The notes under the pieces are model-generated. The model saw only the letters and a list, made by a program, of their open reading frames with translations. It was not told where the DNA came from and did no database searches. The position numbers and the translations under genes are program-made. A DNA stretch of 64,000 bases from Cecembia rubra (GTDB lineage: Bacteria; Bacteroidota; Bacteroidia; Cytophagales; Cyclobacteriaceae): positions 1 through 64,000 of the forward strand of contig NZ_PYGF01000008.1 in the NCBI RefSeq assembly GCF_003014575.1, written 5' to 3'. This document shows, piece by piece, positions 1 through 9,483 of the stretch; within the stretch, counting starts at the first letter, position 1; each line of letters begins with the position of its first letter.

Positions 1-1
1 T

Positions 2-97
2 GAGAGCCGTCCGAAGGTGGACTGCGCAACGGGCGACTGCTCAGAGGCACAGCACCAGCAGAACAGAAGAACAGAGCTCAGAGTCAGCAATAAATGA
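2..97 (+). CDS. OmpA-family protein, C-terminal fragment
   Basis: Only the last 31 codons are in the window; the gene begins upstream of base 1. The fragment has a Cys-rich stretch followed by a HQQNRRTELRV-type ending just before the TGA stop. This ending is characteristic of the OmpA/MotB peptidoglycan-binding domain of Bacteroidota outer-membrane proteins, where the Asn-Arg-Arg triad closes the domain. The family anchors the outer membrane to peptidoglycan. Another forward frame is also open here but gives no recognisable protein. A strong terminator follows 57 bases downstream, as expected for a gene end. Confidence 0.6.
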   Translation, partial: ESRPKVDCATGDCSEAQHQQNRRTELRVSNK

Positions 98-153
98 TAT
101 TATTAACTACATCAACGACTTTATTTTTTAATATTCGGTCTATTTGATTTACT

Positions 154-186
154 AAAAAAGCTAACCGGTCTCCGGTTAGCTTTTTT
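154..186 (+). terminator. Rho-independent terminator after the OmpA-family gene
   Basis: A perfect 9-bp stem, GCTAACCGG (160-168) with CCGGTTAGC (172-180), has a 3-base loop. A-run and T-run flanks (154-159 and 181-186) extend the pairing and give the U-tract. It would also work in reverse for the convergent M23 gene that ends at 322. Confidence 0.85.
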
Positions 187-321
187 CATTTTCAAACTCT
201 CGAAGTCGAATTGGAAAGACTATATTATAATACTTCTTGATCCTTTTCAAATGGAAAAATTCCCAAGAGGAAACTCATTTGTTATAATGCAAATAAAAGG
301 GTTGATTAAAGGGGGCAAGAA

Positions 322-1584
322 TTAATTTTGGGCCACTAATTTTTCTGTTAACGGTATTGCTGAAATCTGTTGTATTTTTTCCATTTTCACCCTCTCAAAC
401 GCTTGTCTGTTTTCTGGAGAAATTGGGTCAGAAGGTGGAATTTCTTCTTTTAACCAATCCACTTGTTGACCGTTTTTCCAAAACCTGAAACACAAATGCG
501 GACCAGTTGCTAAACCTGTACTTCCTACATAACCAATTACTTGTCCTTGCTTGACCCTTGTCCCTGGTTTCATTCCAGATGCAATTTTGGACATATGTAA
601 ATATTGGGTGGTATATGTTCCATTATGTTTGATCTTGACATAATTACCATTGGCGCTGGTAAACCTTGCTTCGATTACTGTACCATCACCAACAGTCCTG
701 ATTTCTGTACCGGTAGGAGCTGCGTAATCTGTACCCAAGTGTGGTTTATACCTTTTTTGTACAGGGTGGAACCTGTTAAGATTGTATTTGCTGCTTATTC
801 GGGTATACTCTACTGGGTCACGAAGAAATTCTTTCTTGAAGCTATTGCCATACTGATCAAAAAATGTCAATTCACCATTTTGCTCAAAAGGTATGGCATG
901 GTATTCCTGACCTTTGTGTTCATAATAAGCAGCTTCTAAACCATCAAATCCAACGCTGACTCCCTCAACAAATTTTTCCTTAAAAATTACCTTAAATTTG
1001 TCTCCTTTTGGGACACGTTGAAAGTCTACATTCCAACCATAAAGATCCGCAAATTTGTTGATCAGTTCATGGGAAGCACCTAAGTCCACCATATCCTGAT
1101 AGAGGCTTTTTGTAATTATTCCCCCAAATTCAATGGTTTTTATTTCTACTGGCTTTTCTTCTTTGTAAACTTCAACCTCATCCAGTTTGAAAACTACATA
1201 TTCCACTGGATTGGCTTCATAAATAAAGAATTGGGCTTGAGAAGAATCTTTTGGGGTTAATACAATAAATTTTTTGTTGAAGGCAATTTTTTTAACGTCA
1301 AAAATGTCAATGGATTTTCTAGCTATTTCATCGATAATCTGATACGGTACATTGAAGGGTGCGAGTATGGTTGAGAGGGTCTGGTTTTTCCCCACCACTC
1401 CTTCAATGACATCTAATTCCTTGATATTGATTCCGTAAAGAAACTCTTCCTCTTCTTCGAATTCCTCTTCAAAAATTATTTCAGTCTCATCTCCAGCACC
1501 GAGGGAAAAATTACCTCCAAGCCAGTAAAACCCTCCTGCAAGTGCAAAAACCATAACACCTGCACTGATCCATCTTTTTTTCAT
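322..1584 (-). CDS. M23-family peptidoglycan metallopeptidase, membrane-anchored
   Basis: A 420-residue protein with an N-terminal signal or membrane segment (residues 5-24), an acidic Glu-rich stretch (35-48), a middle opacity-factor-like region, and a C-terminal M23 LytM domain (about 275-380). M23 enzymes cut peptide cross-links of peptidoglycan in the periplasm. The first zinc motif HxxxD is intact (H282, D286 in HLGTDYAAP). The canonical HxH motif instead reads H363-L-C365 in GPHLCFRF, so the usual third zinc ligand His is Cys. I recall this Cys form from other Bacteroidota M23 proteins, so it is probably a natural subfamily and Cys may still bind zinc. The gene is monocistronic. Confidence 0.88.
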   Translation of the reverse strand: MKKRWISAGVMVFALAGGFYWLGGNFSLGAGDETEIIFEEEFEEEEEFLYGINIKELDVIEGVVGKNQTLSTILAPFNVPYQIIDEIARKSIDIFDVKKIAFNKKFIVLTPKDSSQAQFFIYEANPVEYVVFKLDEVEVYKEEKPVEIKTIEFGGIITKSLYQDMVDLGASHELINKFADLYGWNVDFQRVPKGDKFKVIFKEKFVEGVSVGFDGLEAAYYEHKGQEYHAIPFEQNGELTFFDQYGNSFKKEFLRDPVEYTRISSKYNLNRFHPVQKRYKPHLGTDYAAPTGTEIRTVGDGTVIEARFTSANGNYVKIKHNGTYTTQYLHMSKIASGMKPGTRVKQGQVIGYVGSTGLATGPHLCFRFWKNGQQVDWLKEEIPPSDPISPENRQAFERVKMEKIQQISAIPLTEKLVAQN

Positions 1585-1898
1585 TTTAAGCTAAGCTTTA
1601 TGGGTTGGTGAGTGAATTGTCAAATAAATTTAAATTCCGGTCAAATTCCAAATTTTTCTAAGTCAATCTAGGTTTTTTAACATTTTTCCTGCCTTTCAAT
1701 AACAGTTGAAAATTTTGCGAAAAATTTGTTCGATTGATGATTTTGATCTCCAAAAGCTTCATTTATCCAATTTTTTCATTGAATCCATAACATTCTTGTC
1801 AAAAAATAAATTTTTGGAGCATTCTCTTACTATGGGAATAGCATACTCAAGAAGCTTTGTTTATCTTTGTCCACTTTAAAAAATACAAGGCGATTATC
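1585..1898. other. Divergent intergenic region upstream of the M23 gene and aspS
   Basis: AT-rich and without a credible ORF. It holds the aspS -7 element at 1862-1869 and must contain the start region of the minus-strand M23 gene, for which I find no clear TAnnTTTG match. Confidence 0.6.
1862..1869 (+). promoter_or_regulatory. Putative -7 element of the aspS promoter
   Basis: TATCTTTG matches the Bacteroidota sigma-A -7 consensus TAnnTTTG. It lies 29 bases before the ATG at 1899 and overlaps the upstream in-frame start at 1857, which argues that 1899 is the real start. No convincing -33 TTTG is seen. Confidence 0.5.
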
Positions 1899-3659
1899 AT
1901 GTTTAGAACACATACTTGCGGAGAATTAAGAATTGGACATGTCAACCAAGAGGTAACTTTGGCCGGTTGGGTACAGAGAGTTAGAAATAAGGGGGGCTTG
2001 GTCTGGGTCGATTTAAGAGATAGATATGGTGTCACCCAGTTGATTTTTGAAGAAGGTTCCACAGCTAAACACCTATTGGAAAAATCAACTACTTTGGGCC
2101 GTGAGTTTGTGGTTCAGGCCACCGGAAAAGTAGTGGAAAGGGCTTCCAAAAATGACAAATTGCCTACAGGAGAAATTGAAATCAAAGTTGAAAAGCTTGA
2201 AATCCTAAATTCAGCAAAAGTACCTCCATTTATTATAGAGGATGAGACAGATGGAGGGGACGATCTTAGGATGAAATACAGGTACCTTGATCTTAGAAGA
2301 AATGTGGTCAGAGAGAAGTTGCAGCTTCGCCATCGAATGATGCAGGAAACTAGGAAATACATGGATGCTCAAGAATTTATTGAAGTTGAGACCCCGGTAT
2401 TGATCAAGTCAACTCCTGAAGGAGCAAGGGATTTTGTGGTGCCAAGCAGAGTAAATCCAGGTGAATTTTATGCGCTTCCCCAATCTCCACAGACTTTTAA
2501 ACAATTGTTGATGGTCAGTGGATTTGACAGGTATTTCCAAATTGTAAAGTGCTTCAGAGATGAGGATCTGAGGGCAGATAGGCAGCCTGAATTTACCCAG
2601 ATAGACTGTGAAATGTCTTTTGTAAGTCAAGAGGATATCCTTAACACTTTTGAGGGTTTGGTAAGGCATCTTTTCAGGTCTGTTAAGGGCATTGAATTGG
2701 AAGAGGTTAAAAGAATGACCTATGCGGATGCGATGAAGTTTTATGGAAACGATAAGCCTGATCTTCGTTTTGACATGAAATTTGCGGAATTGAATGAATT
2801 AGCAAAAGGAAGAGGATTTTCTATTTTTGACCAAGCAGAATTGATAGTTGGTATCTGTGCCAAAGGTGCAGGCGAATATACAAGAAAGCAATTGGATGAA
2901 CTGACTGATTGGGTGAAGCGACCACAGATTGGTGCCAAAGGCTTGGTTTATGTCAGATGTAATCCGGATGGAACGTTTAAATCCTCTGTTGATAAATTTT
3001 ATACCAATGACGATCTGAAAGCTTGGGCAGGCGCAATGGGTGCTGAACCCGGAGATTTATTATTGGTGCTGAGTGGAGAAGAAAGGACTACAAGAAAGCA
3101 AATGTCTGAATTACGCCTGAAGATGGGTGAGGATTTGGGTCTTAGAGACAGGACTGTATTCAAGCCACTATGGGTGATTGATTTTCCACTTTTGGAATGG
3201 GATGAAGAAACCAAACGTTTCCACGCCATGCACCATCCATTTACTTCTCCCAAAAAAGATGATATCCCATTGCTGGAAACTGATCCCGGTAAGGTTAGGG
3301 CAAATGCCTATGATTTGGTAATCAATGGTGTGGAAATTGGAGGAGGCTCAATCAGGATACATGACCGTCCGACACAACAGTTGATGTTCAGGCATTTAGG
3401 CTTTTCGGATGAAGAGGCCCAAAAACAATTTGGCTTTTTGATGGAAGCGTTTGAATATGGTGCACCTCCACATGGTGGTATAGCCTTTGGATTTGATAGG
3501 TTATGTGCGATCTTTGGAGGATCGGATTCTATTCGGGATTACATTGCCTTTCCAAAAAACAACTCCGGAAGAGATGTAATGATTGATTCTCCAAGTACGA
3601 TTGCAGAGGAACAACTCAAGGAACTTTCGATTAGGGTTTCCATAGAACCAAAATCCTAA
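1899..3659 (+). CDS. aspS: Aspartyl-tRNA synthetase
   Basis: Charges tRNA-Asp with aspartate in the cytoplasm. The 586-residue product has the bacterial class IIb layout: an N-terminal OB-fold anticodon-binding domain (about 1-110), the start of the catalytic core with motif 2-like [18 protein letters not shown] near residue 220, the bacterial GAD insertion in the middle, and motif 3 (GIAFGFDR) near the C-terminus. An in-frame extension to 1857 exists but runs through the -7 promoter element, so the ATG at 1899, giving [10 protein letters not shown], is preferred. It appears to be transcribed alone. Confidence 0.97.
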   Translation: MFRTHTCGELRIGHVNQEVTLAGWVQRVRNKGGLVWVDLRDRYGVTQLIFEEGSTAKHLLEKSTTLGREFVVQATGKVVERASKNDKLPTGEIEIKVEKLEILNSAKVPPFIIEDETDGGDDLRMKYRYLDLRRNVVREKLQLRHRMMQETRKYMDAQEFIEVETPVLIKSTPEGARDFVVPSRVNPGEFYALPQSPQTFKQLLMVSGFDRYFQIVKCFRDEDLRADRQPEFTQIDCEMSFVSQEDILNTFEGLVRHLFRSVKGIELEEVKRMTYADAMKFYGNDKPDLRFDMKFAELNELAKGRGFSIFDQAELIVGICAKGAGEYTRKQLDELTDWVKRPQIGAKGLVYVRCNPDGTFKSSVDKFYTNDDLKAWAGAMGAEPGDLLLVLSGEERTTRKQMSELRLKMGEDLGLRDRTVFKPLWVIDFPLLEWDEETKRFHAMHHPFTSPKKDDIPLLETDPGKVRANAYDLVINGVEIGGGSIRIHDRPTQQLMFRHLGFSDEEAQKQFGFLMEAFEYGAPPHGGIAFGFDRLCAIFGGSDSIRDYIAFPKNNSGRDVMIDSPSTIAEEQLKELSIRVSIEPKS

Positions 3660-3877
3660 TAAACAAATAACTGCTCCAAGACTGAAAACTTCTAGTTGAA
3701 TAAGCGTCCAAAGGCGCTTGAAATTAATGAAGGATTGGTTTTGGAGTATTTTTTTTGGCATTCTGTCCTGATTTTCTTGCCATTCATAGGGCATTTTTTC
3801 CACTCAAAACTTTCATGGCTTTAAGATTAAACTTTTTGTTAATTCGCGCTGTCTAAGATGTTGTTATTAAATTCAAT

Positions 3878-6769
3878 ATGATGAAAATTACCTTTGTTAG
3901 ATTATTTTTAACGCTATTTTTATTGGTTTATGCGATTCATTCTCAGGCACAAAGAGGAGAGGGACGGGGCCAGGAAGTTTTGTTGAAAGGGAAAGTAATT
4001 GAAGGGGAAAGTAAAATACCCATAATTGGTGCCAACGTATTGGTCAAAACAGTTACCGATTCACTTTTGGTATCCACAGTTACTGGAGCGGATGGGAGTT
4101 TTGAAGTAAGGCGCCCAATGATCCCAAGCGTAAAGTTGGAAATCACATTTTTGGGTTATCAAAAAATTACTAAAATTCATAATCGAGGCGATGCATTGGA
4201 TATTGGAACCTTGATATTGGTAGAAGACAGTAAATTGCTAGGTGAAGTAATCATTGAAGGCCAGATACCTGTTGGTGAAGTCAAAGGAGACACTACCTCC
4301 TTTAATGCCAATGCTTTCAAAACAAGAGAAAACGCCGATGCTGAAGATTTGGTCCGAAAAATTCCTGGTGTAACTATACAAAATGGCGAAATTCAGGCTA
4401 AAGGAGAACAGGTCCAAAGGGTGCTGGTTGATGGTAGGGAGTTTTTTGGAAGTGACCCATTTTTGGCTTTAAGAAACTTACCCGCAGATGTCATTGACAG
4501 AGTGGAAATCTTGGACCAAAGGTCCGACCAGTCCAGATTGACAGGTTTTGATGATGGTAACTATTCAAGAACCATCAATATCGTTACCAGACCGGATAAG
4601 CGTTCGGGACAATTTGGAAGGATTTATGCAGGAGGGGGGTCTCAGAATAGATATGCCGCAGGTGGTAATTTCAATTATTTCAACGGAAATAAGCGGATTT
4701 CAATTATTGGCCTTTTCAATAATATCAACCAACAGAATTTCTCTTCTCAGGACTTGGTAGGAGTGTCTGGTGGTCAAGGCGGACCTGGTGGCAGAGGAGG
4801 TATGGGAGGCGGCCGTCCTGGTGGCGGTGGTTGGGGCGGAGGTGGAAATAACAACTTCCTAGTGGGACAGGACCAAGGGATCATTACCACAAACAGTCTG
4901 GGCCTGAACTACAGTGACAAGATTGGCAAATCCATGAACCTGACTGCGAGTTATTTCTTTAACTCAACCAACAATAACCTGTTCAGGTTGACCAATAGAG
5001 AAACTATATTGTCAGAAACAAATAGACAGTTTTATGAAGAAAGTTTACTAAACAATATAAAGAACAACAACCATAGGATAAATGGTCGGATTGAGTATGA
5101 CATCAATGATAAAAACGCCATTATTGTCACTCCATCCATTAATTTTCAAAACAATACAACTTTCAATGACAGGGATGGTTTGAACCTTTCAGGAATACGG
5201 AATCCTCTAAGCAGTACCTTAACCCGTTCAGATGCAACGACAGAAGGTTACAATGTTTCCAATAATTTTGTCTACAGGTATAAGTTTGACAAAAAAGGAA
5301 GAACCCTTTCAACCACCGTTTTTACCAGCTGGAATAAAAGAGATCAGCTTTCAGAACTGATTGCAGCCAACAGGGATTTTATCAGGGATATTAGGGACAC
5401 TATCAATCAGGAAACCTTTGGATTGTCAGATGGTTTCAATTATAGGGCTACCCTTCAGTTTACGGAGCCAGTTACAGAAAAATCGCTACTGACAGCATCT
5501 TATCAGGTGGGAAATAACAAGACCTCTGCTGATCAGCAGACCTTTAGTATGGTTCCTGAACTAGGCATTATGGTCTTGGATACTGCGTTAAGTAACGTTT
5601 TTGACAACAGATTTACGATACAGAGACCTAGTGTGGGGTACAGCTATAATCTGAAAAATTGGAATGTCAATGCCAATTTAGATTATCAATATGCAGTTCA
5701 GGATAATGAGAGCCTTTTTCCGCTTGAAAGGACATTTAATCAGACATTTAGCAATTTCCTACCGGGAATGAATGCTTTCTACCGTAATCAACAAAAGGGA
5801 ACTTCCTTCAGGCTGCGTTACAGGACCAATACTCAAGAACCTTCGGTCAATCAATTGCAAAATGTGATTAATAACCAGAATCCACTCCAGCTTACTGTAG
5901 GTAACCCAGATTTGCAACAGGCCTTTTCACATTCAGTATTCACTAACTTCTCTAAAATCAACCTGGAGAAATCAAAAACATTCTTCTCTTTCCTATTCGT
6001 ATCATTAACGGAGAACTTCATAGGAAATAGTACATTCGTTTCCCAGACTGATTCCCTGATCAATGGCGAGGTATTGTTGAGACCAGGTGCGCAAATCAGC
6101 AGACCCGAAAATCTTTCAGGGCAATTGAGATCAAGACTTTTTGTGACTTACGGTTCACCGATCAAAAAACTCAAGTCACAGTTCAATATGAACAGTAGTG
6201 TGGCTTTTAACAGGACCCCGGGCCTGATCAATGGACAGAAGAATTTCAATGACAATATTGACCTTAGCCAAGGTCTGACATTGACAAGCAATATCAGCAA
6301 GGATTTAGATTTCACCCTTTCCACTACCGGAACATATACCATTGTGAATAGCTCCCTTCAGACAAACTTGAGTAACAATTTTTATATCCAAAATTCAAAT
6401 ATCAGATTCTACTATTCACCTAACAATGGAAAGCTGTTTGTTTCCAATGTGGTCAACAACATGTTGTACAGAGGGCTCTCCGCTGACTTGGACCAATCTG
6501 TCTGGTTATGGAATATTGAGGCAGGCTACAGGTTCCTAAAAGACAATAAGGGAGAATTTAAGTTTACGGTTTTTGACCTCCTTAATCAAAACAATGCTAT
6601 TGGGAGGACAGTCAATGATGTGACCATTGAAGACACCTTTACCAGGGTTTTGACTAGGTACGGATTGGTTTCATTCACCTATATCATAGGTAACTTCAAG
6701 CAACAGGCCAGCAATCAGTCTGGACCTCCAATGGGTAGACCAATGGGGGGCGGGGGAAGAACCTGGTAG
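3878..6769 (+). CDS. Outer-membrane beta-barrel protein with carboxypeptidase-regulatory-like domain
   Basis: A 963-residue outer-membrane protein. It has a signal peptide (about 1-24, ending IHSQAQ), a carboxypeptidase-regulatory-like beta-sandwich (about 34-120), a TonB-receptor plug-like region (about 130-235, with LVRKIPGV and VLVDGREFFGSDP motifs), and a long Asn/Ser/Thr-rich barrel. The plug is followed at about residues 297-325 by a Gly-rich insertion coded at about 4766-4850. The C-terminus is again Gly/Pro/Met-rich. The family sits in the outer membrane and resembles TonB-dependent receptors, but substrates are mostly unknown. No SusD-like partner follows. The gene appears monocistronic with a terminator just downstream. 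Confidence 0.85.
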   Translation: MMKITFVRLFLTLFLLVYAIHSQAQRGEGRGQEVLLKGKVIEGESKIPIIGANVLVKTVTDSLLVSTVTGADGSFEVRRPMIPSVKLEITFLGYQKITKIHNRGDALDIGTLILVEDSKLLGEVIIEGQIPVGEVKGDTTSFNANAFKTRENADAEDLVRKIPGVTIQNGEIQAKGEQVQRVLVDGREFFGSDPFLALRNLPADVIDRVEILDQRSDQSRLTGFDDGNYSRTINIVTRPDKRSGQFGRIYAGGGSQNRYAAGGNFNYFNGNKRISIIGLFNNINQQNFSSQDLVGVSGGQGGPGGRGGMGGGRPGGGGWGGGGNNNFLVGQDQGIITTNSLGLNYSDKIGKSMNLTASYFFNSTNNNLFRLTNRETILSETNRQFYEESLLNNIKNNNHRINGRIEYDINDKNAIIVTPSINFQNNTTFNDRDGLNLSGIRNPLSSTLTRSDATTEGYNVSNNFVYRYKFDKKGRTLSTTVFTSWNKRDQLSELIAANRDFIRDIRDTINQETFGLSDGFNYRATLQFTEPVTEKSLLTASYQVGNNKTSADQQTFSMVPELGIMVLDTALSNVFDNRFTIQRPSVGYSYNLKNWNVNANLDYQYAVQDNESLFPLERTFNQTFSNFLPGMNAFYRNQQKGTSFRLRYRTNTQEPSVNQLQNVINNQNPLQLTVGNPDLQQAFSHSVFTNFSKINLEKSKTFFSFLFVSLTENFIGNSTFVSQTDSLINGEVLLRPGAQISRPENLSGQLRSRLFVTYGSPIKKLKSQFNMNSSVAFNRTPGLINGQKNFNDNIDLSQGLTLTSNISKDLDFTLSTTGTYTIVNSSLQTNLSNNFYIQNSNIRFYYSPNNGKLFVSNVVNNMLYRGLSADLDQSVWLWNIEAGYRFLKDNKGEFKFTVFDLLNQNNAIGRTVNDVTIEDTFTRVLTRYGLVSFTYIIGNFKQQASNQSGPPMGRPMGGGGRTW

Positions 6770-6791
6770 GATTCTCTCTTCTTAAAGGAAT

Positions 6792-6820
6792 AGGTGCCCA
6801 AAGGGTGCCTTTTTCTTTTT
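6792..6820 (+). terminator. Terminator after the beta-barrel protein gene
   Basis: An 8-bp stem with two G-T wobbles (AGGTGCCC, 6792-6799, with GGGTGCCT, 6803-6810), an AAA loop and a T-rich tail from 6811. Confidence 0.65.
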
Positions 6821-6863
6821 GTAGGATACCCTAAGAAAAAAGTGAATTTAACGTCATTTGTTT

Positions 6864-6871
6864 TAGATTTG
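6864..6871 (+). promoter_or_regulatory. Putative -7 element of the pheS promoter
   Basis: TAGATTTG matches TAnnTTTG. Transcription would start near 6876-6878, so the GTG start at 6871 is excluded and the ATG at 6895 leaves a normal short leader. The ATG at 6883 is possible but would leave only a few bases. Confidence 0.45.
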
Positions 6872-6894
6872 TGGTTCTGAAAATGAATGAGGAT

Positions 6895-7923
6895 ATGCAT
6901 CAGGAAAAAATAGAAACCATTAAGTCCGCCATTGTGTTAGCTGACGCACAAAATCAAGATGAACTTGAGGCTTACAGGTTGAAGTTTATAAGCAAGAAGA
7001 GTGTAGTTGGGGAGTTGTTTGCCGAAATAAGAAATATTCCTAATGAGCAGAAAAAGGAATATGGACAGCTTGTCAATGAGGTAAAGCAACTCGCAGATAA
7101 CAAATTCCAGGAATTGATCGATAAGGTCAATGCAGCATCCAAGAAAGCAAAGTCAATGGATCTGGACCTTACATTGCCGGCTACTTATATACCCGTAGGG
7201 GGAATTCATCCATTGACAGCTACGAGACAAAGAATCATAGAGATTTTTGAACGCATAGGGTTCAACCTTTCTGAAGGTCCTGAAATTGAGGATGATTGGC
7301 ATAATTTTACCGCATTGAATTTTCCTGAAAATCATCCTGCCAGAGAGATGCAGGACACTTTCTTTATAGAAAAGAACCCAGATATTGCCTTAAGGACACA
7401 TACCTCCTCTGTTCAGGTGAGGGTAATGGAAAGTCATAAGCCTCCTATCAGGACCTTATCTCCTGGAAGGGTTTACAGAAATGAGGCCATTTCTGCCAGA
7501 GCACACTGCATTTTCCATCAAGTTGAAGGTTTGTATGTTGATGAAAACGTAGGATTCGCTGACCTTAAAAATACACTTTATCATTTTGCCAAGGAGATGT
7601 TTGGAAGGGAGACCAAAGTCAGGTTCAGACCTTCATTCTTTCCATTTACAGAACCAAGTGCTGAAATTGATATCAGTTGCCTGCTTTGTGGTGGAAAAGG
7701 TTGTAATGTCTGCAAAGGCAGTGGATGGGTTGAAATCGGCGGTTCCGGTATGGTTGATCCTAATGTTCTAGAAAATTGTGGCATAGATTCCAAAAAATAT
7801 ACCGGATTTGCTTTCGGAATGGGTATAGAAAGAATTGCCATGCTTAAATACCAGATTAAGGATCTCCGGCTATTTACGGAAAACGATGTCCGTTTTCTTA
7901 AACAGTTCAGGTCCCTACTTTAG
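6895..7923 (+). CDS. pheS: Phenylalanyl-tRNA synthetase alpha subunit
   Basis: Catalytic subunit of the (alpha-beta)2 enzyme that charges tRNA-Phe. From this start it has 342 residues: an N-terminal coiled coil (about 1-85) and the class II catalytic core. Recognisable core stretches are the HPLTATRQRI entry, the motif 2 region around RTLSPGRVYRNE and FHQVEGLYVD, a CxxCxGxGCxxCxGSG zinc-ribbon-like insertion, and motif 3 at FAFGMGIERIAML. pheT is not adjacent, so the two subunits are encoded separately. Earlier in-frame starts at 6871 and 6883 are disfavoured by the promoter position. Confidence 0.95.
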   Translation: MHQEKIETIKSAIVLADAQNQDELEAYRLKFISKKSVVGELFAEIRNIPNEQKKEYGQLVNEVKQLADNKFQELIDKVNAASKKAKSMDLDLTLPATYIPVGGIHPLTATRQRIIEIFERIGFNLSEGPEIEDDWHNFTALNFPENHPAREMQDTFFIEKNPDIALRTHTSSVQVRVMESHKPPIRTLSPGRVYRNEAISARAHCIFHQVEGLYVDENVGFADLKNTLYHFAKEMFGRETKVRFRPSFFPFTEPSAEIDISCLLCGGKGCNVCKGSGWVEIGGSGMVDPNVLENCGIDSKKYTGFAFGMGIERIAMLKYQIKDLRLFTENDVRFLKQFRSLL

Positions 7924-7927
7924 AAAT

Positions 7928-7955
7928 AAAACGCTTCTTAAAAGGAAGCGTTTTT
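7928..7955. terminator. Bidirectional terminator between pheS and the GGGPS gene
   Basis: A 10-bp stem, AAAACGCTTC (7928-7937) with GAAGCGTTTT (7945-7954), has T runs on both strands. It lies between the convergent gene ends at 7923 and 7954 and can serve both. Confidence 0.8.
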
Positions 7956-8712
7956 AGTTTGCCATTATTCTATAAGTTTCTAGATATGAGTTTACCTCCT
8001 TTAATAAAGCGGAGGATTTTCCTGCACCATTGCCAATAACCACTAAGTCTGCACCTGCTAAAAAAGCAGCTTTCACTTTTTCAAGACTATTTAAACCTCC
8101 GCCAACAATAAGTGGTGCAGGCAATTTTTGTTTAATTGACTTAATGATTTTTGAGTTGACGGGGTTGGGTGCCCCGCTTCCTGCATCCAAATAGAAATAT
8201 TGTAGTCCCAAATAATAACCTGCTAGAGCGGTGGCTACACTTAATTCCGGATGATGATTGGGCAGTGGAATGGTTTGGCTGATGTAATGTACACTGGTTT
8301 TTTCTCCACCATCGATAAGCATATATCCTGTTGGAAGCACTTCAATATTACTTTTTGCAATAATTGGTGCAACACTTACATGCTGACCGATTAATAATTC
8401 AGGATTGCGGCCTGAAATCAGTGAGAGAAATAAGATGGCATCTGCCTCTTCTGAAAATTGAATCGAACTACCTGGAAATAACACTATTGGAACTCCTGGC
8501 GCATACATTCTTATCAAACGGATAGAATCATTGATGTTATTTTTTTGAATCAAACTTCCTCCCAAAAAAATAAAGTCAATTTTTAAGGACTTTGCTTCCT
8601 GTAATCTAGAAGCTGAATTTTCATCCATATCGTCCGGATCTATAAGCCAGGCAATACCTTTTCTACCTGATCGGACAATGGACTTTAATTTTTCGCCCAC
8701 CTCATTCCTCAT
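7954..8712 (-). CDS. Geranylgeranylglyceryl phosphate synthase family protein (GGGPS/PcrB-like)
   Basis: A 252-residue TIM-barrel prenyltransferase. GGGPS enzymes couple a polyprenyl diphosphate to sn-glycerol-1-phosphate through an ether bond, the first committed step of archaeal lipids. Bacterial homologues exist in Bacteroidota and Bacillota. Visible signatures are the N-terminal WLIDPDD metal/phosphate motif, FLGGSL, the YLDAGSGAP motif, and the C-terminal phosphate-binding GGGL and GNG loops. The start overlaps the end of the upstream membrane-protein gene by 11 bases, so they are translationally coupled as the last gene of a four-gene operon. Which lipid it makes here is not known. Confidence 0.9.
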   Translation of the reverse strand: MRNEVGEKLKSIVRSGRKGIAWLIDPDDMDENSASRLQEAKSLKIDFIFLGGSLIQKNNINDSIRLIRMYAPGVPIVLFPGSSIQFSEEADAILFLSLISGRNPELLIGQHVSVAPIIAKSNIEVLPTGYMLIDGGEKTSVHYISQTIPLPNHHPELSVATALAGYYLGLQYFYLDAGSGAPNPVNSKIIKSIKQKLPAPLIVGGGLNSLEKVKAAFLAGADLVVIGNGAGKSSALLKEVNSYLETYRIMAN

Positions 8713-9076
8713 GTTGGGCGGATTGTTTTTGTTCTTGATTTAAGCGGTTCATCAATTGTTCTTTACCATAATTGATGGCAATGGGTAAAAGGGCTGCACT
8801 TAATCTTCCAAAAAATCCAGTGTCACTTTTTTTGGTTAACTTTTTGGTGATTTCTTCATCAAGCAAACCTTCTTTTTCCAGCACTTGAAGTACTTTTTCA
8901 GTCTTCTTGTTTTTTTTGCCGGCCATCATTCTTACTGCCAGGAATGCTACAGCACCGCCAATTAATACTGCTGCCCCAACTTTTATCCAGTCTTCTGATT
9001 CTTGTTTGGCTAAGGATAGCTGCATTCCCAAGGTTTGTTCGAGTTCCTCAGCCTTTTTTTTCAAATCCTCTTTCAT
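8702..9076 (-). CDS. Small single-pass membrane protein, YqjD-like
   Basis: A 124-residue protein. It has an amphipathic charged N-terminal helix (1-30), one transmembrane segment (about 33-52, VGAAVLIGGAVAFLAVRMMAG), a Lys-rich linker, and a short C-terminal amphipathic region. This arrangement is like the YqjD/ElaB class of small inner-membrane proteins. It lies 3 bases after the stop of the phage_holin_3_6-like gene and overlaps the GGGPS start by 11 bases. The function is unknown; co-transcription with GGGPS is the main clue. Confidence 0.65.
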   Translation of the reverse strand: MKEDLKKKAEELEQTLGMQLSLAKQESEDWIKVGAAVLIGGAVAFLAVRMMAGKKNKKTEKVLQVLEKEGLLDEEITKKLTKKSDTGFFGRLSAALLPIAINYGKEQLMNRLNQEQKQSAQHEE

Positions 9077-9079
9077 ATA

Positions 9080-9463
9080 TTAATCCTCCTTATTACGTCC
9101 TCTAAATACAAAGTTTTTCAAAAAGTTCTGGAATGAGCCTAAAATTCCTTTGGAATCTTTGAGGAAATAAATCAGGATGAAAATAAGCAGATATAGCAAT
9201 CCGACATAAAGGAATCCTTTGTAGGTAGAGTACATTTTCTCACTTAGATAAAAAGCAAGTGAAAAGCTCACAAACAGTAAAACCATTACAGACACCGTCA
9301 TCATCAAAAGAAGCAAAAAAATCCTTGCCATGATAGTGGAAATTTTTTCGTTGACTTCGTCTTTGATGAGCTGCATCCGCACCTCAATGAGCTGTTTTAT
9401 TGTCTGGATAATTTCTGAAATGTTCAGCATAAATGACCCGAATTTTGATGAAATATTACCCAA
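9080..9463 (-). CDS. Phage_holin_3_6 / YqjE-like membrane protein
   Basis: A 127-residue protein with an amphipathic N-terminal helix and two hydrophobic segments (about residues 45-73 and 82-102), the layout of the YqjE/holin-X superfamily. The holin name is only a fold label: no lysis genes are near and no prophage is visible. An internal ATG at residue 12 (MLNISEIIQ) is an alternative start. It is followed 3 bases later by a YqjD-like gene; in proteobacteria YqjD and YqjE genes are also neighbours, which supports the pairing. Confidence 0.7.
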   Translation of the reverse strand: MGNISSKFGSFMLNISEIIQTIKQLIEVRMQLIKDEVNEKISTIMARIFLLLLMMTVSVMVLLFVSFSLAFYLSEKMYSTYKGFLYVGLLYLLIFILIYFLKDSKGILGSFQNFLKNFVFRGRNKED

Positions 9464-9483
9464 TATACATCAAAAAGCTGGCA

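Noticed and set aside
604-939. Open frame opposite the M23 peptidase gene
   Set aside because: It is a shadow of the M23 coding frame, with no family signature and no own promoter or terminator.
8702-9463. Holin-named small membrane proteins as a sign of prophage
   Set aside because: No phage structural, integrase or lysis genes are near. The genes fit YqjD/YqjE-like proteins in a metabolic operon with GGGPS.
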